Notes: generated by a model from the letters alone, not told the origin. Shown: positions 16,602 to 26,186, counted from the stretch's first letter. The stretch: DNA of 64,000 nucleotides from Chitinophagales bacterium (GCA_017303415.1 JAFLBJ010000001.1:2108001-2172000), one strand, 5' to 3'. A program made the numbers and translations.

Positions 16602-17504
16602 TTAATATTTGACAACCTTTACAGGAGGTTGACCTTTAGAGATATAAAGAACATTGAGCGAGTCGGCGATCCGGGTGGTATCGCTGGGGAGGGCGGGAAG
16701 CCGGAAGAAGACCTGATAACGGACGCTGTCAGTGGTGGAAATATGAACATCGACCTTGCATTGTTCTTTCAGGTATTGGTACCGGGTATAGGCCTGTCGC
16801 ATGGAGGCCTCTTTGACGATGAATTTATAGGTTTGGGAGGAGACCGGATCGGCCACCGGGGCCTGATTGACCGGTGTGGTAGCTACAGCCAGGGTATCCG
16901 GAACGGGTTGGGTGGTAACTTCGGGAGTGGTGGTATCTGCTTTGGACCGGATCATCGATTTGAACAGGGTATATCCACCCCAAATGGCCAGTCCCAGCCC
17001 CACAATGACCACTGCGCCGGTCAGCCACTTGTTCCGTGCATTGGATGCAGCTTTGCGAGTACCCAATATATCACTGTAATCGAGTGAATGATCCTCCGCT
17101 GTTGCGCCTTGTACCAGGTTATCCTTTTCAGAAAGAGGGAATTCTTTTGATTTTTCGGTCTGAATCAGACCGGCTGTAAATTCCATCACACCCTCCTTAA
17201 GTGGTGTCAGTGTGCCTATGCCTTCCAGAAAAAATGGCTTCCCGATATTGAGGAATTCTTTCATCTGGTCGATGTAGGATACCAGATCTGCCTCTGCCAG
17301 ACTTTTCATTTTGCCTGTCTCCCTGGCCACAAAATTGACAAGGCCTTCATCCATTTTCTCTGCTTTATTACCAGTGAAACGAATATTCAGGTCCGGGGAT
17401 CCGTCAGCGCGTGATTGGGATTCGGTGACAAAACGGCCAATACCAACAAGGGATAGCTGCTGATTGGACATCAGGTATTGGGTCAATAAGGGGGATAATT
17501 TCAA
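16602..17504 (-). CDS. HU-CCDC81-like membrane protein with SPOR-like C-terminus
   Basis: This 300-residue protein has three parts. Residues 1-112 form a CCDC81-type HU-like domain (VGIGRF near 20-25, DEGLVNFV near 52-59, LEGIGTL near 93-99). Residues 160-182 are a single transmembrane helix, ALTGAV-like hydrophobic sequence ending GGYTLFK. After a Thr/Pro/Val-rich linker, residues 230-300 form an alpha/beta domain resembling SPOR, starting TYKFIVKEASMRQAY. A protein with a cytoplasmic HU-like domain and a periplasmic SPOR-like domain could link the nucleoid or cytoplasm to peptidoglycan, but this is inference. It is 156 bases upstream of the shorter paralogue. Confidence 0.7.
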   Translation of the reverse strand: MKLSPLLTQYLMSNQQLSLVGIGRFVTESQSRADGSPDLNIRFTGNKAEKMDEGLVNFVARETGKMKSLAEADLVSYIDQMKEFLNIGKPFFLEGIGTLTPLKEGVMEFTAGLIQTEKSKEFPLSEKDNLVQGATAEDHSLDYSDILGTRKAASNARNKWLTGAVVIVGLGLAIWGGYTLFKSMIRSKADTTTPEVTTQPVPDTLAVATTPVNQAPVADPVSSQTYKFIVKEASMRQAYTRYQYLKEQCKVDVHISTTDSVRYQVFFRLPALPSDTTRIADSLNVLYISKGQPPVKVVKY

Positions 17505-17571
17505 GGTATCAGAGTTTAACCCTCACAATATAAATATTTTAGATGGGAGGTGCAAGAAGGTGGCCGTGTAT

Positions 17572-17579
17572 TAATTTTG
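17572..17579 (+). promoter_or_regulatory. -7 promoter element abutting the start codon at 17584
   Basis: TAATTTTG matches TAnnTTTG and is separated from the ATG by only four bases (CAGG). Transcription from it would begin at or next to the start codon, which suggests a leaderless mRNA. Confidence 0.55.
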
Positions 17580-17583
17580 CAGG

Positions 17584-17925
17584 ATGCTAAGTACGGAAGA
17601 ATCAAAATTTCTGGATTATTGGGAAAAGAACAGGGAAAGAAAGAAAAAAGTGTACCGGCAGTTGTCCGTAGGCCTTCCCACCGGAGCTGTTCTTGTTATC
17701 GCCATTTTCATCAATGTATTCTCCGGGTGGTACACCCGGGCCCTGATGACCTATAATGGAGATAAATCCATTTTATTGGTATTATTATTGGGAGGAATAG
17801 GCATCGCCACTTTTTTTACCATTTATTCAGCCCGGCACCGATGGGATCAAAACGAACAGAAATACAAGGAATTGCTCCAAAAAAAGAAAAAAAGGGGCAG
17901 CGAATCAGACCATGAATCGGTCTAA
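17584..17925 (+). CDS. Small two-helix membrane protein, function unknown
   Basis: The protein has 113 residues. A charged N-terminus (ESKFLDYWEKNRERKKKVYR) is followed by two transmembrane helices, about residues 29-48 and 61-81. The cytoplasmic C-terminal tail is highly basic, with KKKKRGSESDHESV. I do not recognise a family. It is 18 bases upstream of the FKBP lipoprotein gene, so the two may form an operon. A TAATTTTG promoter element sits four bases before the ATG, suggesting a leaderless message. No ribosome-binding site is visible. Confidence 0.7.
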   Translation: MLSTEESKFLDYWEKNRERKKKVYRQLSVGLPTGAVLVIAIFINVFSGWYTRALMTYNGDKSILLVLLLGGIGIATFFTIYSARHRWDQNEQKYKELLQKKKKRGSESDHESV

Positions 17926-17943
17926 TCAAATAATAAGTGAATT

Positions 17944-18417
17944 ATGAAAAATGTGACCATTCTATTCTTATCCGTACTCGTAATGATGACCGGAACCGGC
18001 TGTGTTAAAGACCAGGGCTGTGATGACAAATCCCCCCAATCAGAAAAAGCTACCATGGTGGCCTATGCCACAGCAGAAGGCATTAATGCGGTAGAACATT
18101 CCAGCGGACTTTATTACGAGATCATTACCCCCGGCACAGGCAACCAACCCACTGCTGCTTCCAAAATTAAAGCCACCTATACCGGAAAGCTGCTCAACGG
18201 GACCGTATTTGATCAACTGACTACACCACCTACTCAACCCTGGGATATGAGCCTGCTCATAGAAGGTTGGAAGATCGGATTGCCCTTGATCAAACAAGGC
18301 GGTACAATCAAACTGATCATCCCATCCTCCCTGGCCTATGGCTGTAATGGCGCCGGGCCGATTCAGGGAGATGCCATACTTTATTTTGATGTAACCCTGG
18401 TGGAAGTGACGAACTAA
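17944..18417 (+). CDS. FKBP-type peptidyl-prolyl isomerase lipoprotein
   Basis: The protein has 157 residues. The signal peptide ends in a lipobox (MMTGTGC, lipid-modified Cys20), so it is a lipoprotein of the inner or outer membrane. Residues 70-157 form an FKBP domain with KATYTGKLLNGTVFD, then VIEGWK-like LIEGWKIGLPLIKQGG and IPSSLAYG. It should catalyse cis-trans isomerisation of prolyl bonds in envelope proteins. A short Cys-containing segment (KDQGCDD) follows the lipobox. A perfect 14-base inverted repeat begins at the stop codon. Confidence 0.9.
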   Translation: MKNVTILFLSVLVMMTGTGCVKDQGCDDKSPQSEKATMVAYATAEGINAVEHSSGLYYEIITPGTGNQPTAASKIKATYTGKLLNGTVFDQLTTPPTQPWDMSLLIEGWKIGLPLIKQGGTIKLIIPSSLAYGCNGAGPIQGDAILYFDVTLVEVTN

Positions 18418-18441
18418 AAGCTAATAGCTATTAGCTTTTAG
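18414..18441. terminator. Perfect 28-base palindrome at the FKBP gene end
   Basis: CTAAAAGCTAATAG is followed immediately by its exact reverse complement. The palindrome includes the TAA stop at 18415-18417. The right arm has four T residues and more T-rich sequence follows, so it may act as a terminator, although there is no long T run. Confidence 0.5.
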
Positions 18442-18443
18442 CC

Positions 18444-18472
18444 TTTGGTTAAGATCATTCTTCACTAAATTG
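18444..18472 (+). promoter_or_regulatory. Candidate promoter of the serine dehydratase gene
   Basis: TTTG at 18444-18447 is followed after 18 bases by TAAATTG at 18466-18472, one base short of TAnnTTTG. The ATG at 18479 lies six bases further on, so the message would be nearly leaderless. Confidence 0.4.
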
Positions 18473-18478
18473 CATGGC

Positions 18479-19912
18479 ATGTCTTTCCACCACGAGGCCA
18501 TATCGGTTTTTGATATCTTCAAAATCGGAGTAGGCCCATCCAGTTCTCATACCCTGGGACCCTGGCGGGCAGCGGAACGTTTTGTACAATCACTCCGAAA
18601 GCGTGATCTTCTTTCTCAGGTTACCAGCATTCGGGTACTACTCTATGGGTCATTGGCCAAAACAGGCAAGGGCCACGGAACAGATATTGCCATTCAATTG
18701 GGATTGGCTGGAGAAGACCCGGTAACCTTCGACACACAACAGATAGGAACGCGAATAAAGGAGATTGCCTCCATGAAAAGACTTGTACTGGGTGGATGGC
18801 ATGAAATCCCCTTTGATCCGGCCGAGGATATTGAATTCCTTTTTGCCGAGAGTCTTCCTTTTCATCCCAATGCCCTCAGTTTTCTGGTCCATTTGCAAAA
18901 TGGAATGGATATCGCCGAAACCTACTACTCAATGGGTGGAGGGTTTGTGCAGCAAGAAGGCGAAAATGGGTCACAAGCCAGTGGACAAATGCTTCCGTTC
19001 CCTATCAATACCTCACAAGACCTACTGCACTGGTGTATGAAAACCGGTCTCTCGATCCATGAGGTTGTCATGGAAAATGAATTGGCCTGGCGGTCAGAAT
19101 CGGAGATACAGGCAGGAGTAGGGAAGATATGGGAGGTCATGAAGGATTGTATGTACCGGGGTTGTCATACTGAAGGACACCTGCCAGGAGGTTTGGATGT
19201 AAAAAGAAGGGCCGCCCCGCTGAATACAAAACTTCTCAATGGCCAATCCTATTCCGGTTATACAGAATGGATCACCTGCATCCGCCAGGGTGGTCATGAT
19301 TTTAAATATACGCTGGACTGGGTTAGTTGTTTTGCTCTCTCCGTCAATGAGGAAAATGCATCCTTTGGACGTGTTGTTACCGCACCCACCAATGGGGCCG
19401 CAGGTGTTATTCCGGCCGTACTTTTTTATTATGTTGTTTTCTGCGGAGGTGACAAGGAAACAGATATCATCCGGTTTCTGCTTACCGCTGCTGAGATCGG
19501 TAGCATTTTCAAAAAAGGAGCGACCATTTCAGCCGCCATGGGCGGTTGCCAGGCAGAGATCGGTGTTTCCTCCGCCATGGCCGCAGCTGCATTGACCGAA
19601 GCCCTGGGAGGCACACAACGACAGGCATTAATGGCCGCCGAGATCGCAATGGAACATCATCTGGGATTGACCTGTGACCCCATTGGCGGACTGGTTCAGG
19701 TTCCTTGTATTGAAAGAAATACCATGGGAGCGATCAAAGCCATCACGGCCTGTCAACTGGCCATGCAAAGCAGTCCCGATTTTGCCAAGGTATCACTCGA
19801 CGCGGTCATTAAAACCATGTGGGAAACCGCACTCGATATGAATAGTAAATACAAAGAAACCTCCGACGGTGGATTGGCAGTGAATATCCCGATCAGTCTG
19901 CCGGAATGCTGA
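18479..19912 (+). CDS. sdaA: L-serine ammonia-lyase (iron-sulfur L-serine dehydratase)
   Basis: This enzyme deaminates L-serine to pyruvate and ammonia using a [4Fe-4S] cluster. The protein has 477 residues from the ATG at 18479. A TTG three codons earlier is possible but unnecessary. The N-terminal beta domain starts [20 protein letters not shown], the diagnostic SDH-beta motif. The alpha domain has [17 protein letters not shown] and the cluster cysteines in [16 protein letters not shown], then [18 protein letters not shown]. It is the single-chain fused form. It is convergent with mqnE, with 34 bases between the stops and no obvious terminator. Confidence 0.95.
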   Translation: MSFHHEAISVFDIFKIGVGPSSSHTLGPWRAAERFVQSLRKRDLLSQVTSIRVLLYGSLAKTGKGHGTDIAIQLGLAGEDPVTFDTQQIGTRIKEIASMKRLVLGGWHEIPFDPAEDIEFLFAESLPFHPNALSFLVHLQNGMDIAETYYSMGGGFVQQEGENGSQASGQMLPFPINTSQDLLHWCMKTGLSIHEVVMENELAWRSESEIQAGVGKIWEVMKDCMYRGCHTEGHLPGGLDVKRRAAPLNTKLLNGQSYSGYTEWITCIRQGGHDFKYTLDWVSCFALSVNEENASFGRVVTAPTNGAAGVIPAVLFYYVVFCGGDKETDIIRFLLTAAEIGSIFKKGATISAAMGGCQAEIGVSSAMAAAALTEALGGTQRQALMAAEIAMEHHLGLTCDPIGGLVQVPCIERNTMGAIKAITACQLAMQSSPDFAKVSLDAVIKTMWETALDMNSKYKETSDGGLAVNIPISLPEC

Positions 19913-19946
19913 AAGCGAGCTGTTGGCTTATACCTAATGCCCAGGA

Positions 19947-21071
19947 CTAATACTCAGCAATTACCTCATACAGTGTCCCGCGCTCCACAGGCTTTCTCCC
20001 TACTTGTTTGATCAAATTCACCAATTCCTCAGTTGTCATGGCCGGGTTTTGTTCCTCTGAGCCTGCCATGGAATAGATCTTAGTCGTATCATCAATGGTG
20101 CCATCAATATCGTTTACGCCATAGGCAAGAGTCAATTGCGCCTGATGTCGGCCCAACATGGGCCAATACGCTTTGAGGTGAGGGAAATTATCCATGTACA
20201 AACGAGATACGGCATACATCTTCATATCCTCGATCACTGAAACTTCAGGGATATGGCTCATGTCATTGTCCTTATTGCGAAATTTAAGGGGGATAAACGT
20301 ATTGAACCCCCTGGTCCGGTCTTGTAATTGCCGAAGCCTTTCCATATGGTCAATGCGGTGTTTGTATTGTTCCAAATGGCCATACAGTAAGGTGGCATTG
20401 CTTGGCATTCCCAGACGGTGGGCTGTTTCGTGAATATCCAGCCATCCCTGGGCATCCACTTTATCCGCGCAAATTTGTTCCCGTATCACCGGATCAAAAA
20501 TTTCCGCTCCTCCACCGGGCAGTGAATCCAGGCCAGCTTCCTGCAGGACTTTCAATCCTTCTTCCACACTCAGTTTGGCCTTGCGGAACATATAATCCAA
20601 TTCTACAGCGGTAAACCCTTTGATGTGGAGATCGGGGCGATGCGTTTTGATATTTCGAACCAGGTCGGCAAAGAAGTATAAGTCCATTTTGGGATGGACA
20701 CCGCCTACAATATGTACCTCGGTAACCGGTTGCCCATCGTATTTTTTCACGATGTCCATCATCTGTTCCATGCTTAATATCCATCCTTCCTCACGGTGCG
20801 CATATAGCCGGGAATAGGCACAGAAATGACAGGAGAAAACGCAAACATTCGTCGGTTCGATATGAAAATTTCGGTTGAAATAAGTGACGTCGCCATGTTT
20901 TCGTTCCCGCACCATATTGGCCAGGCTGCCCAGCCAGGGGAGGTCTCCTTTTTCAAACAGGGCCAGTCCTTCCTCCTCGGTGATTCTTTCCTCTGCCCAT
21001 ATTTTCTCTCCGATCCGGTTCAGCAGGGGATCGGTCGTAGCGTTTCCTATCTTTTTCATGGCGGTCTCCAT
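19947..21071 (-). CDS. mqnE: Aminofutalosine synthase MqnE (radical SAM)
   Basis: MqnE joins 3-enolpyruvylbenzoate, the MqnA product, to the adenosyl part of SAM to give aminofutalosine. The protein has 374 residues. The radical SAM cluster motif CxxxCxxC is CVFSCHFC within HIEPTNVCVFSCHFCAYSR. Further family motifs are VTEVHIVGGVHPKM, then FTAVELDYM and LDSLPGGGAEIF. MqnC and CofH are related, but the HIEPTN context and length fit MqnE. A TAACTTTG promoter element lies 16-23 bases before the ATG at 21071. An alternative start is the Met at codon 5. mqnA is at the far left of the window. Confidence 0.92.
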   Translation of the reverse strand: METAMKKIGNATTDPLLNRIGEKIWAEERITEEEGLALFEKGDLPWLGSLANMVRERKHGDVTYFNRNFHIEPTNVCVFSCHFCAYSRLYAHREEGWILSMEQMMDIVKKYDGQPVTEVHIVGGVHPKMDLYFFADLVRNIKTHRPDLHIKGFTAVELDYMFRKAKLSVEEGLKVLQEAGLDSLPGGGAEIFDPVIREQICADKVDAQGWLDIHETAHRLGMPSNATLLYGHLEQYKHRIDHMERLRQLQDRTRGFNTFIPLKFRNKDNDMSHIPEVSVIEDMKMYAVSRLYMDNFPHLKAYWPMLGRHQAQLTLAYGVNDIDGTIDDTTKIYSMAGSEEQNPAMTTEELVNLIKQVGRKPVERGTLYEVIAEY

Positions 21072-21086
21072 ATCAACTCATTTTTG

Positions 21087-21094
21087 CAAAGTTA
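21087..21094 (-). promoter_or_regulatory. -7 promoter element for mqnE
   Basis: The minus strand reads TAACTTTG, an exact TAnnTTTG match, ending 15 bases before the mqnE ATG. It sits next to the terminator of the upstream protease gene. Confidence 0.55.
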
Positions 21095-21097
21095 TTC

Positions 21098-21126
21098 AAA
21101 AAAAAAGCCCCCTGAAACAGGGGGCT
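21098..21126 (-). terminator. Rho-independent terminator of the M43 protease gene
   Basis: A 9-bp GC-rich stem AGCCCCCTG/CAGGGGGCT with a 3-base loop spans 21106-21126. On the minus strand it is followed by eight T residues (21105-21098). Confidence 0.92.
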
Positions 21127-21149
21127 TATGATATTCATCATTGGTATGA

Positions 21150-24100
21150 TTAATACTTGATCACCTGTTGCTTGATATCCTTCTCAGCATTTTCGTAGCC
21201 TACATGAACGATATAGGTTCCGGCAGGACGACCAGTCAGGTCAATCGAAATCAGGCGTTGGGCATCTCCGTTGAATTGTTTCTTCCAAACCTGTTGACCG
21301 GCTGAATTATACACAGTGATATATTTCAACTGGGTGGGGGTTTGATAGTGCCATACTGAGAATTGGTTATTGAAGGGGTTCGGGAGGATCATATATCCTT
21401 CAGACTTCAATTTAGTTGGTACTACTTCCGTAAAGAGGTTCACATCATCCAGGAAGAGGTTGTTCTCGAAGTTTCCGGTAAAGCGGAAGGCCAGCATGAA
21501 TTGGGTCTCGGAAGTGCCGAGGTAATTACCCAGGTTCACTGAATCCTTTCTCCACTGACGGGAAGTCGGGAAGAATTCCTGCGTGAACGGATTATTCGGA
21601 TCTCCAATGGTTTGCAGGTCTTCACCCCATTTCTTATACACAGGGATAAAGGTATTACCGCAATCTTTGGAGAGCAATACGGCGAATGTATCGAGGCTTA
21701 CACCTGTATTACCCGGTTGGGTGTAGGTAGCAGCAGCCACGTTAAAGGTCAGGAAGATGGAGTCGATACCGCTGTAGGTATAGTTCGGCAGGGCGATATC
21801 GTCTGTCCGGTTAAAGGTGGCATTACCCCAGTTGTTGACCCAGGCAGAACCAACGGCTGTGCGGCCAATGGTAGTATTCTTCTGCCAGGTTACGTCTGCA
21901 TTGGGGTTGATGACTTCCCAGCCAGCCGGCGGGAACGCACCTGTAAAGGTTTCTGCAATAGATCCAGGCATAGCGCTAACGGTATACACAGTATAAGATT
22001 TCGACTGTGCATCGTTGGTAGAGTTACCATCGGGGTTAGCATTATTGGGCAGGGAAGTAAAGGCAGTAAAGGTATGAGCGCCGGCTCCACCGATATTCAC
22101 GTTATTGATCGTAACATTGGTAGTAGCACCGGGGTTCAGGGTACCGGTCCAGTTGATCTGGGTAACAGCACCTGCATCAACACGGTAGTTCAGCTTCAGA
22201 GTAGTAATCACTTCCGAACCAAAGTTGCGGATGGTGACCACAGGGCTTACTGTGCTGGTACATTCTCTTGGGTTGGGTTTGCTGATAGCAACAACACCCG
22301 CATCCACAGGAGGAAGAACGATCTTCTCGATATTGATATCATCTACAAATACGTTATTTCCAAATCCTGTAGTTCCTCTCCAACCAAATTGAATAAAGGA
22401 GGGGTTACCGGGGAAATTAGGTTTCACTGTTACAACCTCAGTTCTCCAATTGGCAGGACTGCTTGGAGCAAAGTTGGCTGTAGTGGCAGGCAGGGTAGAA
22501 AGGTTTCTACCGGCAGGGCCGTCACTCCATTTCAGGTAACCACCAAAGTTCAACCAGGTAGTTCCGCAATCAGGAGAGTAAACCAACTCCAGAGAGTCGG
22601 GTCCGAATCCGGGATAGCCAGCATGCGAAACACTAAACGTTACCCGCAACGAGTCGATCGGAGCGGAGATATCTACAGCAGGCGAGATGAGATAATCTTT
22701 CTGGCCTGTAGCGGAATAGTTGAAATAGTTGATACCCATGGAAGCAGGAGCAGTAAAGGCTCCGGCGAATGCTGTACGAACCCAGGTAATTCCATTATCA
22801 GGGTTGCTCAATCTCCAGCCAGTGGGCGGGAAGGTGGTACCGCTAAAGTTCTCACTGAGAGGCAGAGGTAAGCCAGCGCCAACATTCAAGGTAACACTCG
22901 AGGTATCGTTAGAAGCCTGGAGGTCGGCCGATCCATTGGGGTTATTAGTATATATCTTCAGCAGGTAGCTTCCGGGTGTCGCAGGAGCGGCAAAGCCAGG
23001 CAGGGTCACGTTCGCGGAGGCGAAAGGAGCCAGAGATCCTGTCCAGTTGGTAGACGTGGCAGGATTGCTACCCAATTGAGTAAAGATCTGCAGAGAGGTA
23101 AGGGTAGTGGTACCATAGTTTTTGATCTCAACGATCGGGGTAACACCAGCACCAGGGCAAAGATCGGTAGGTCCGCCGCCAACACCACAACCACCGGAAC
23201 CGGGGCTCAGAATGGCTTTAACACCCGCATCGAGCGACAGTGCAGCAACAGGCACACAACCTTGAGATGTTTTGAGACCGGGACGACAGTTGTCAACCAC
23301 CCATTGCATCCTGTCTACCTGCATATTGGTAAACATGGAATAACAGGCATCGTCTGTATAGTCCATATAGTTCTGATACATTTTACCAGGAGCTGCGGTA
23401 GCGCAGGCATCGGTTACTGTACCCGAGGGACAGCCACTGGTGCTTCCTGCCTGGTTGGGTGTATCGCCAAAGGCATTATCCGTACTTGTACCTGCCAGAG
23501 AACCGGGCAGCAAACAAGTACCGGGCATTTGACGGAAATCGGATTGAGCACAACCCGACTCATCACCCCAGATATGGTAAAGTCCAAAATAGTGACCAGC
23601 TTCGTGAACGGCTGTACGACCCAGGTCAAACGAAGGATCTGCGTAAGCCGGGTTATTGGAGAAACCTTCAAAGGCCAGTACGATACCATCTTCAGAAGGA
23701 TCGCCAGTTCCGGGGAACTGGGCAACACCCAACAAACAGTTACCTACTTCACCCACCCAGATGTTGAAATACTCGGTGGTATTCCACGCATCGGCTCCGC
23801 AACTGGAGGCATGCTTCAATTGCTCATAATCGCTACAAGCATCTGTGAGTGTAGAAACTACCCGGTTGATACCATTGGTGGGTAAACCATTGGGATCACG
23901 CTGGGCCAAACAGAACCGGAGTTCCGAATGTCCTCTCACGGGATAGAAGTTAGATCCGTTGGTACTGTCAGGATTGACACCAGAGAAGTCTTCATTGAGT
24001 TTATTGATCTGCCAGATTACGTCGGCATCGGTCACCACCGCCTGACGAGCAGATGATCCCACAATGTGCACAACCACAGGAATAATGGTGATGGCATCGG

Positions 24101-24323
24101 TCCGCTGATTGGATCCCGTTTCCGTGGCAAAAAGAGTTTTATTCCTTTCTGCTTGCTCACGGGCGCCGGGGTTCTCCTGGAACCAGCGTTCCAGACCTTC
24201 CATCGTAGCACAACGCAAACGCTCGTTACCACCAATGGTGGAACCGGGTTTTACCTGTGCCTGAATCGTGGAAAAGGAAAAAAGTGAAAGCGCCGCAAAT
24301 GCCAGAAAAGTAAATTTTTTCAA
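21150..24323 (-). CDS. T9SS-secreted M43 (cytophagalysin-like) metalloprotease
   Basis: The protein has 1057 residues. The signal peptide is residues 1-22 (ending IQAQ). Residues about 75-345 form the metzincin catalytic domain, with the zinc site HEAGHYFGLYH at 240-250 and a Met-turn region near MYQNYMDYTDDACYSMFT. Two modules of adhesive type follow, each with a DAGVxAIxxP / CTSTVSPVVTIRNFG-like domain and then a jelly-roll-like segment (SENFSGTTFPPTGWRLSNP and AETFTGAFPPAGWEVINP), so the region is internally duplicated. The end is a T9SS sorting domain (ILPNPFNNQFSVWH to KQQVIKY). It should be exported and digest extracellular protein. It has its own TATTTTTG promoter element and terminator. 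Confidence 0.93.
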   Translation of the reverse strand: MKKFTFLAFAALSLFSFSTIQAQVKPGSTIGGNERLRCATMEGLERWFQENPGAREQAERNKTLFATETGSNQRTDAITIIPVVVHIVGSSARQAVVTDADVIWQINKLNEDFSGVNPDSTNGSNFYPVRGHSELRFCLAQRDPNGLPTNGINRVVSTLTDACSDYEQLKHASSCGADAWNTTEYFNIWVGEVGNCLLGVAQFPGTGDPSEDGIVLAFEGFSNNPAYADPSFDLGRTAVHEAGHYFGLYHIWGDESGCAQSDFRQMPGTCLLPGSLAGTSTDNAFGDTPNQAGSTSGCPSGTVTDACATAAPGKMYQNYMDYTDDACYSMFTNMQVDRMQWVVDNCRPGLKTSQGCVPVAALSLDAGVKAILSPGSGGCGVGGGPTDLCPGAGVTPIVEIKNYGTTTLTSLQIFTQLGSNPATSTNWTGSLAPFASANVTLPGFAAPATPGSYLLKIYTNNPNGSADLQASNDTSSVTLNVGAGLPLPLSENFSGTTFPPTGWRLSNPDNGITWVRTAFAGAFTAPASMGINYFNYSATGQKDYLISPAVDISAPIDSLRVTFSVSHAGYPGFGPDSLELVYSPDCGTTWLNFGGYLKWSDGPAGRNLSTLPATTANFAPSSPANWRTEVVTVKPNFPGNPSFIQFGWRGTTGFGNNVFVDDINIEKIVLPPVDAGVVAISKPNPRECTSTVSPVVTIRNFGSEVITTLKLNYRVDAGAVTQINWTGTLNPGATTNVTINNVNIGGAGAHTFTAFTSLPNNANPDGNSTNDAQSKSYTVYTVSAMPGSIAETFTGAFPPAGWEVINPNADVTWQKNTTIGRTAVGSAWVNNWGNATFNRTDDIALPNYTYSGIDSIFLTFNVAAATYTQPGNTGVSLDTFAVLLSKDCGNTFIPVYKKWGEDLQTIGDPNNPFTQEFFPTSRQWRKDSVNLGNYLGTSETQFMLAFRFTGNFENNLFLDDVNLFTEVVPTKLKSEGYMILPNPFNNQFSVWHYQTPTQLKYITVYNSAGQQVWKKQFNGDAQRLISIDLTGRPAGTYIVHVGYENAEKDIKQQVIKY

Positions 24324-24361
24324 AGCAGTATGTTTTTGGTTATTGAATACGTACAGAATCG

Positions 24362-24369
24362 CAAAAATA
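24362..24369 (-). promoter_or_regulatory. -7 promoter element for the M43 protease gene
   Basis: The minus strand reads TATTTTTG (TAnnTTTG) about 39-46 bases before the ATG at 24323. Confidence 0.55.
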
Positions 24370-24412
24370 CGAGCACAAGTTTACTGAATCTTAGGCAGAA
24401 ACGAAAAAAATC

Positions 24413-25717
24413 TTAACTCAGGGCCCCTGCAATACAGGCGGTCATTAAACAAGCCAGTGTACCTCCGATTAAGGCCTTAATTCCCAATTCCGTAAGATTT
24501 TTTCGCTGTCCCGGTGCCAGGGCACCAATTCCGCCGATCTGAATACCAATCGAAGAAAAATTGGCAAACCCGCAAAGTGCAAAACTGGCCATCACAAGTG
24601 TCTTAGGATCAGTGATTACCTGGGCGCTCTTCATTTGTGCAAGACTGTTATAAGCGATAAATTCATTGATGATCGTTTTCTCCCCCAGCAATTGCCCAAA
24701 GGCGGTAACATCCTGATTATGAACGCCTATCATCCAGGCCACCGGGGCAAAAATGTAACCAAAAATGAATTGCAGGGATAGTCTGTCGAAGCGGCCACTT
24801 GTTGCATTGGCGATTGTATCGTTCAGGCTGGTAAGATTGCCCACCAGGCCTAAAATACCATTCAATACGGCCATAAGCGCCACAAAAGCGATCAACATGG
24901 CACCCACATTGGCCGCCAGTTTTAATCCATCCGTTGTTCCGTTCGCCACGGCTTCGAGCAGGTTTGAGCCTATCCGGTCCTTAGGTACGTGCAGGTCACG
25001 GCTTACATTGGCAGGATCCGGATCCGGAAATAATATCTTGGATACTACTATAGCGGCAGGGGCTGCCATCACCGAGGCCATCAACAATAATTTGGCATAA
25101 TACTTTTGCATGATCACGTCATTCCCTCCAAGCATGCTAACATAGGTTCCCAGTACACTTCCTGCCGTTGTGGCCATTCCCCCCACCATGATACAAAGCA
25201 TTTCATTCTTCTTCATTCGCTCCAGATATGGCTTCACCATCAATGGCGCCTCCGTTTGGCCCAAAAAGACATTCGCAGCCGCTGATATACTTTCGGGTCC
25301 GCTAACCCCTAATTTGGTCAGCAACCAGGCAAATACATAAACGATGCGTTGGAGAATACCCAGATAATATAATAAGGCAGATAAAGCCCCAAAGAAGATG
25401 ATAATAGGTAGCGCCTGAACGGCAAAAATGAAACCCCAGCTTTGTTCATCCTGAATCAGATTGCCAAACAAGAACATTGCCCCTTCCTTCCCCTTGTTGA
25501 TCAATTTAACGAACATGTCCGCCAAAAACGAGAACACATCCGACATCCAGAGGATATTCTTAGTAATAAGGATGGCGAGCAGGATCTGTAAACCCAGGCC
25601 AAACCCAACCAGTTTCCAATTGATCTTTCTCTTATTGTTGCTGAGGATATAAGCAAGAGCGAGCAAAAAGGTTAAACCTAAAATGCCCCGCAGAATGTTT
25701 TCGAGGTTGACCTGCAT
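24413..25717 (-). CDS. Concentrative nucleoside transporter (NupC/CNT family)
   Basis: The protein has 434 residues and many hydrophobic segments. The CNT family signature is visible in LGQTEAPLMVKPYLERM, in MVGGMATTAGSVLGTYVSM, and in MASFALCGFANFSSIGIQIGG near the C-terminus. It should import nucleosides with Na+ or H+ across the inner membrane. A nucleoside phosphorylase gene lies about 9 kb away and could use the imported substrate. It is transcribed on the same strand as, and downstream of, trxA, with 113 bases between. Confidence 0.92.
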   Translation of the reverse strand: MQVNLENILRGILGLTFLLALAYILSNNKRKINWKLVGFGLGLQILLAILITKNILWMSDVFSFLADMFVKLINKGKEGAMFLFGNLIQDEQSWGFIFAVQALPIIIFFGALSALLYYLGILQRIVYVFAWLLTKLGVSGPESISAAANVFLGQTEAPLMVKPYLERMKKNEMLCIMVGGMATTAGSVLGTYVSMLGGNDVIMQKYYAKLLLMASVMAAPAAIVVSKILFPDPDPANVSRDLHVPKDRIGSNLLEAVANGTTDGLKLAANVGAMLIAFVALMAVLNGILGLVGNLTSLNDTIANATSGRFDRLSLQFIFGYIFAPVAWMIGVHNQDVTAFGQLLGEKTIINEFIAYNSLAQMKSAQVITDPKTLVMASFALCGFANFSSIGIQIGGIGALAPGQRKNLTELGIKALIGGTLACLMTACIAGALS

Positions 25718-25830
25718 ATAGTAGTTTCAGTTTAACGGGCAATATACTATATATTTTGAATGGCCGAAAAACCCGGTAAAAACGCGGGTATTTCAGCCAT
25801 TCAATTTCTTTGTCAACCAGGAAAAACTGA

Positions 25831-26148
25831 TCAGATATGCGTCTCTATTTTCTTTACAAAATTGCTCTTAGGTTGGGCGCCGACCAGTTTGTCTACCACC
25901 TGGCCATTTTTGATAAAGAGAATAGCAGGAATGGAGGTGATACCATAGTTCATACTCACTTGCGGATTCACATCCACATTTAATTTTCCTACGTTCACCT
26001 TGCCATCGTATTCTTTAGAGAGTTCTTCGATCACGGGACCAATGGCTCGGCAAGGGCCACACCATTCTGCCCAAAAATCGATCACGGTCAATTTATCAGA
26101 TTGAAGCACATCAGATTGAAAATTCGAGTCGGTAAATTCTTTCGCCAT
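25831..26148 (-). CDS. trxA: Thioredoxin
   Basis: The protein has 105 residues from the ATG at 26148. A longer in-frame start at 26193 would cover the promoter region and add an atypical extension. The redox motif WAEWCGPC puts the active cysteines at 30 and 33, and the cis-Pro loop is in YGITSIPAILFIKNG. It is a standard cytoplasmic thioredoxin that reduces protein disulfides. A TATTTTTG promoter element lies about 31-38 bases before the ATG. Confidence 0.96.
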   Translation of the reverse strand: MAKEFTDSNFQSDVLQSDKLTVIDFWAEWCGPCRAIGPVIEELSKEYDGKVNVGKLNVDVNPQVSMNYGITSIPAILFIKNGQVVDKLVGAQPKSNFVKKIETHI

Positions 26149-26178
26149 ATAAGTGTTGTTTTCTTTTAATAGGGACTG

Positions 26179-26186
26179 CAAAAATA
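26179..26186 (-). promoter_or_regulatory. -7 promoter element for trxA
   Basis: The minus strand reads TATTTTTG (TAnnTTTG), giving a predicted leader of about 25 bases ahead of the ATG at 26148. Confidence 0.55.

Noticed and set aside
21612..22871. A 419-codon plus-strand open frame
   Set aside because: It lies antisense within the M43 protease gene, is Gly/Ser/Arg-rich without family motifs, and follows from the codon pattern of the real gene. The frame at 23076-23885 is the same kind of shadow.
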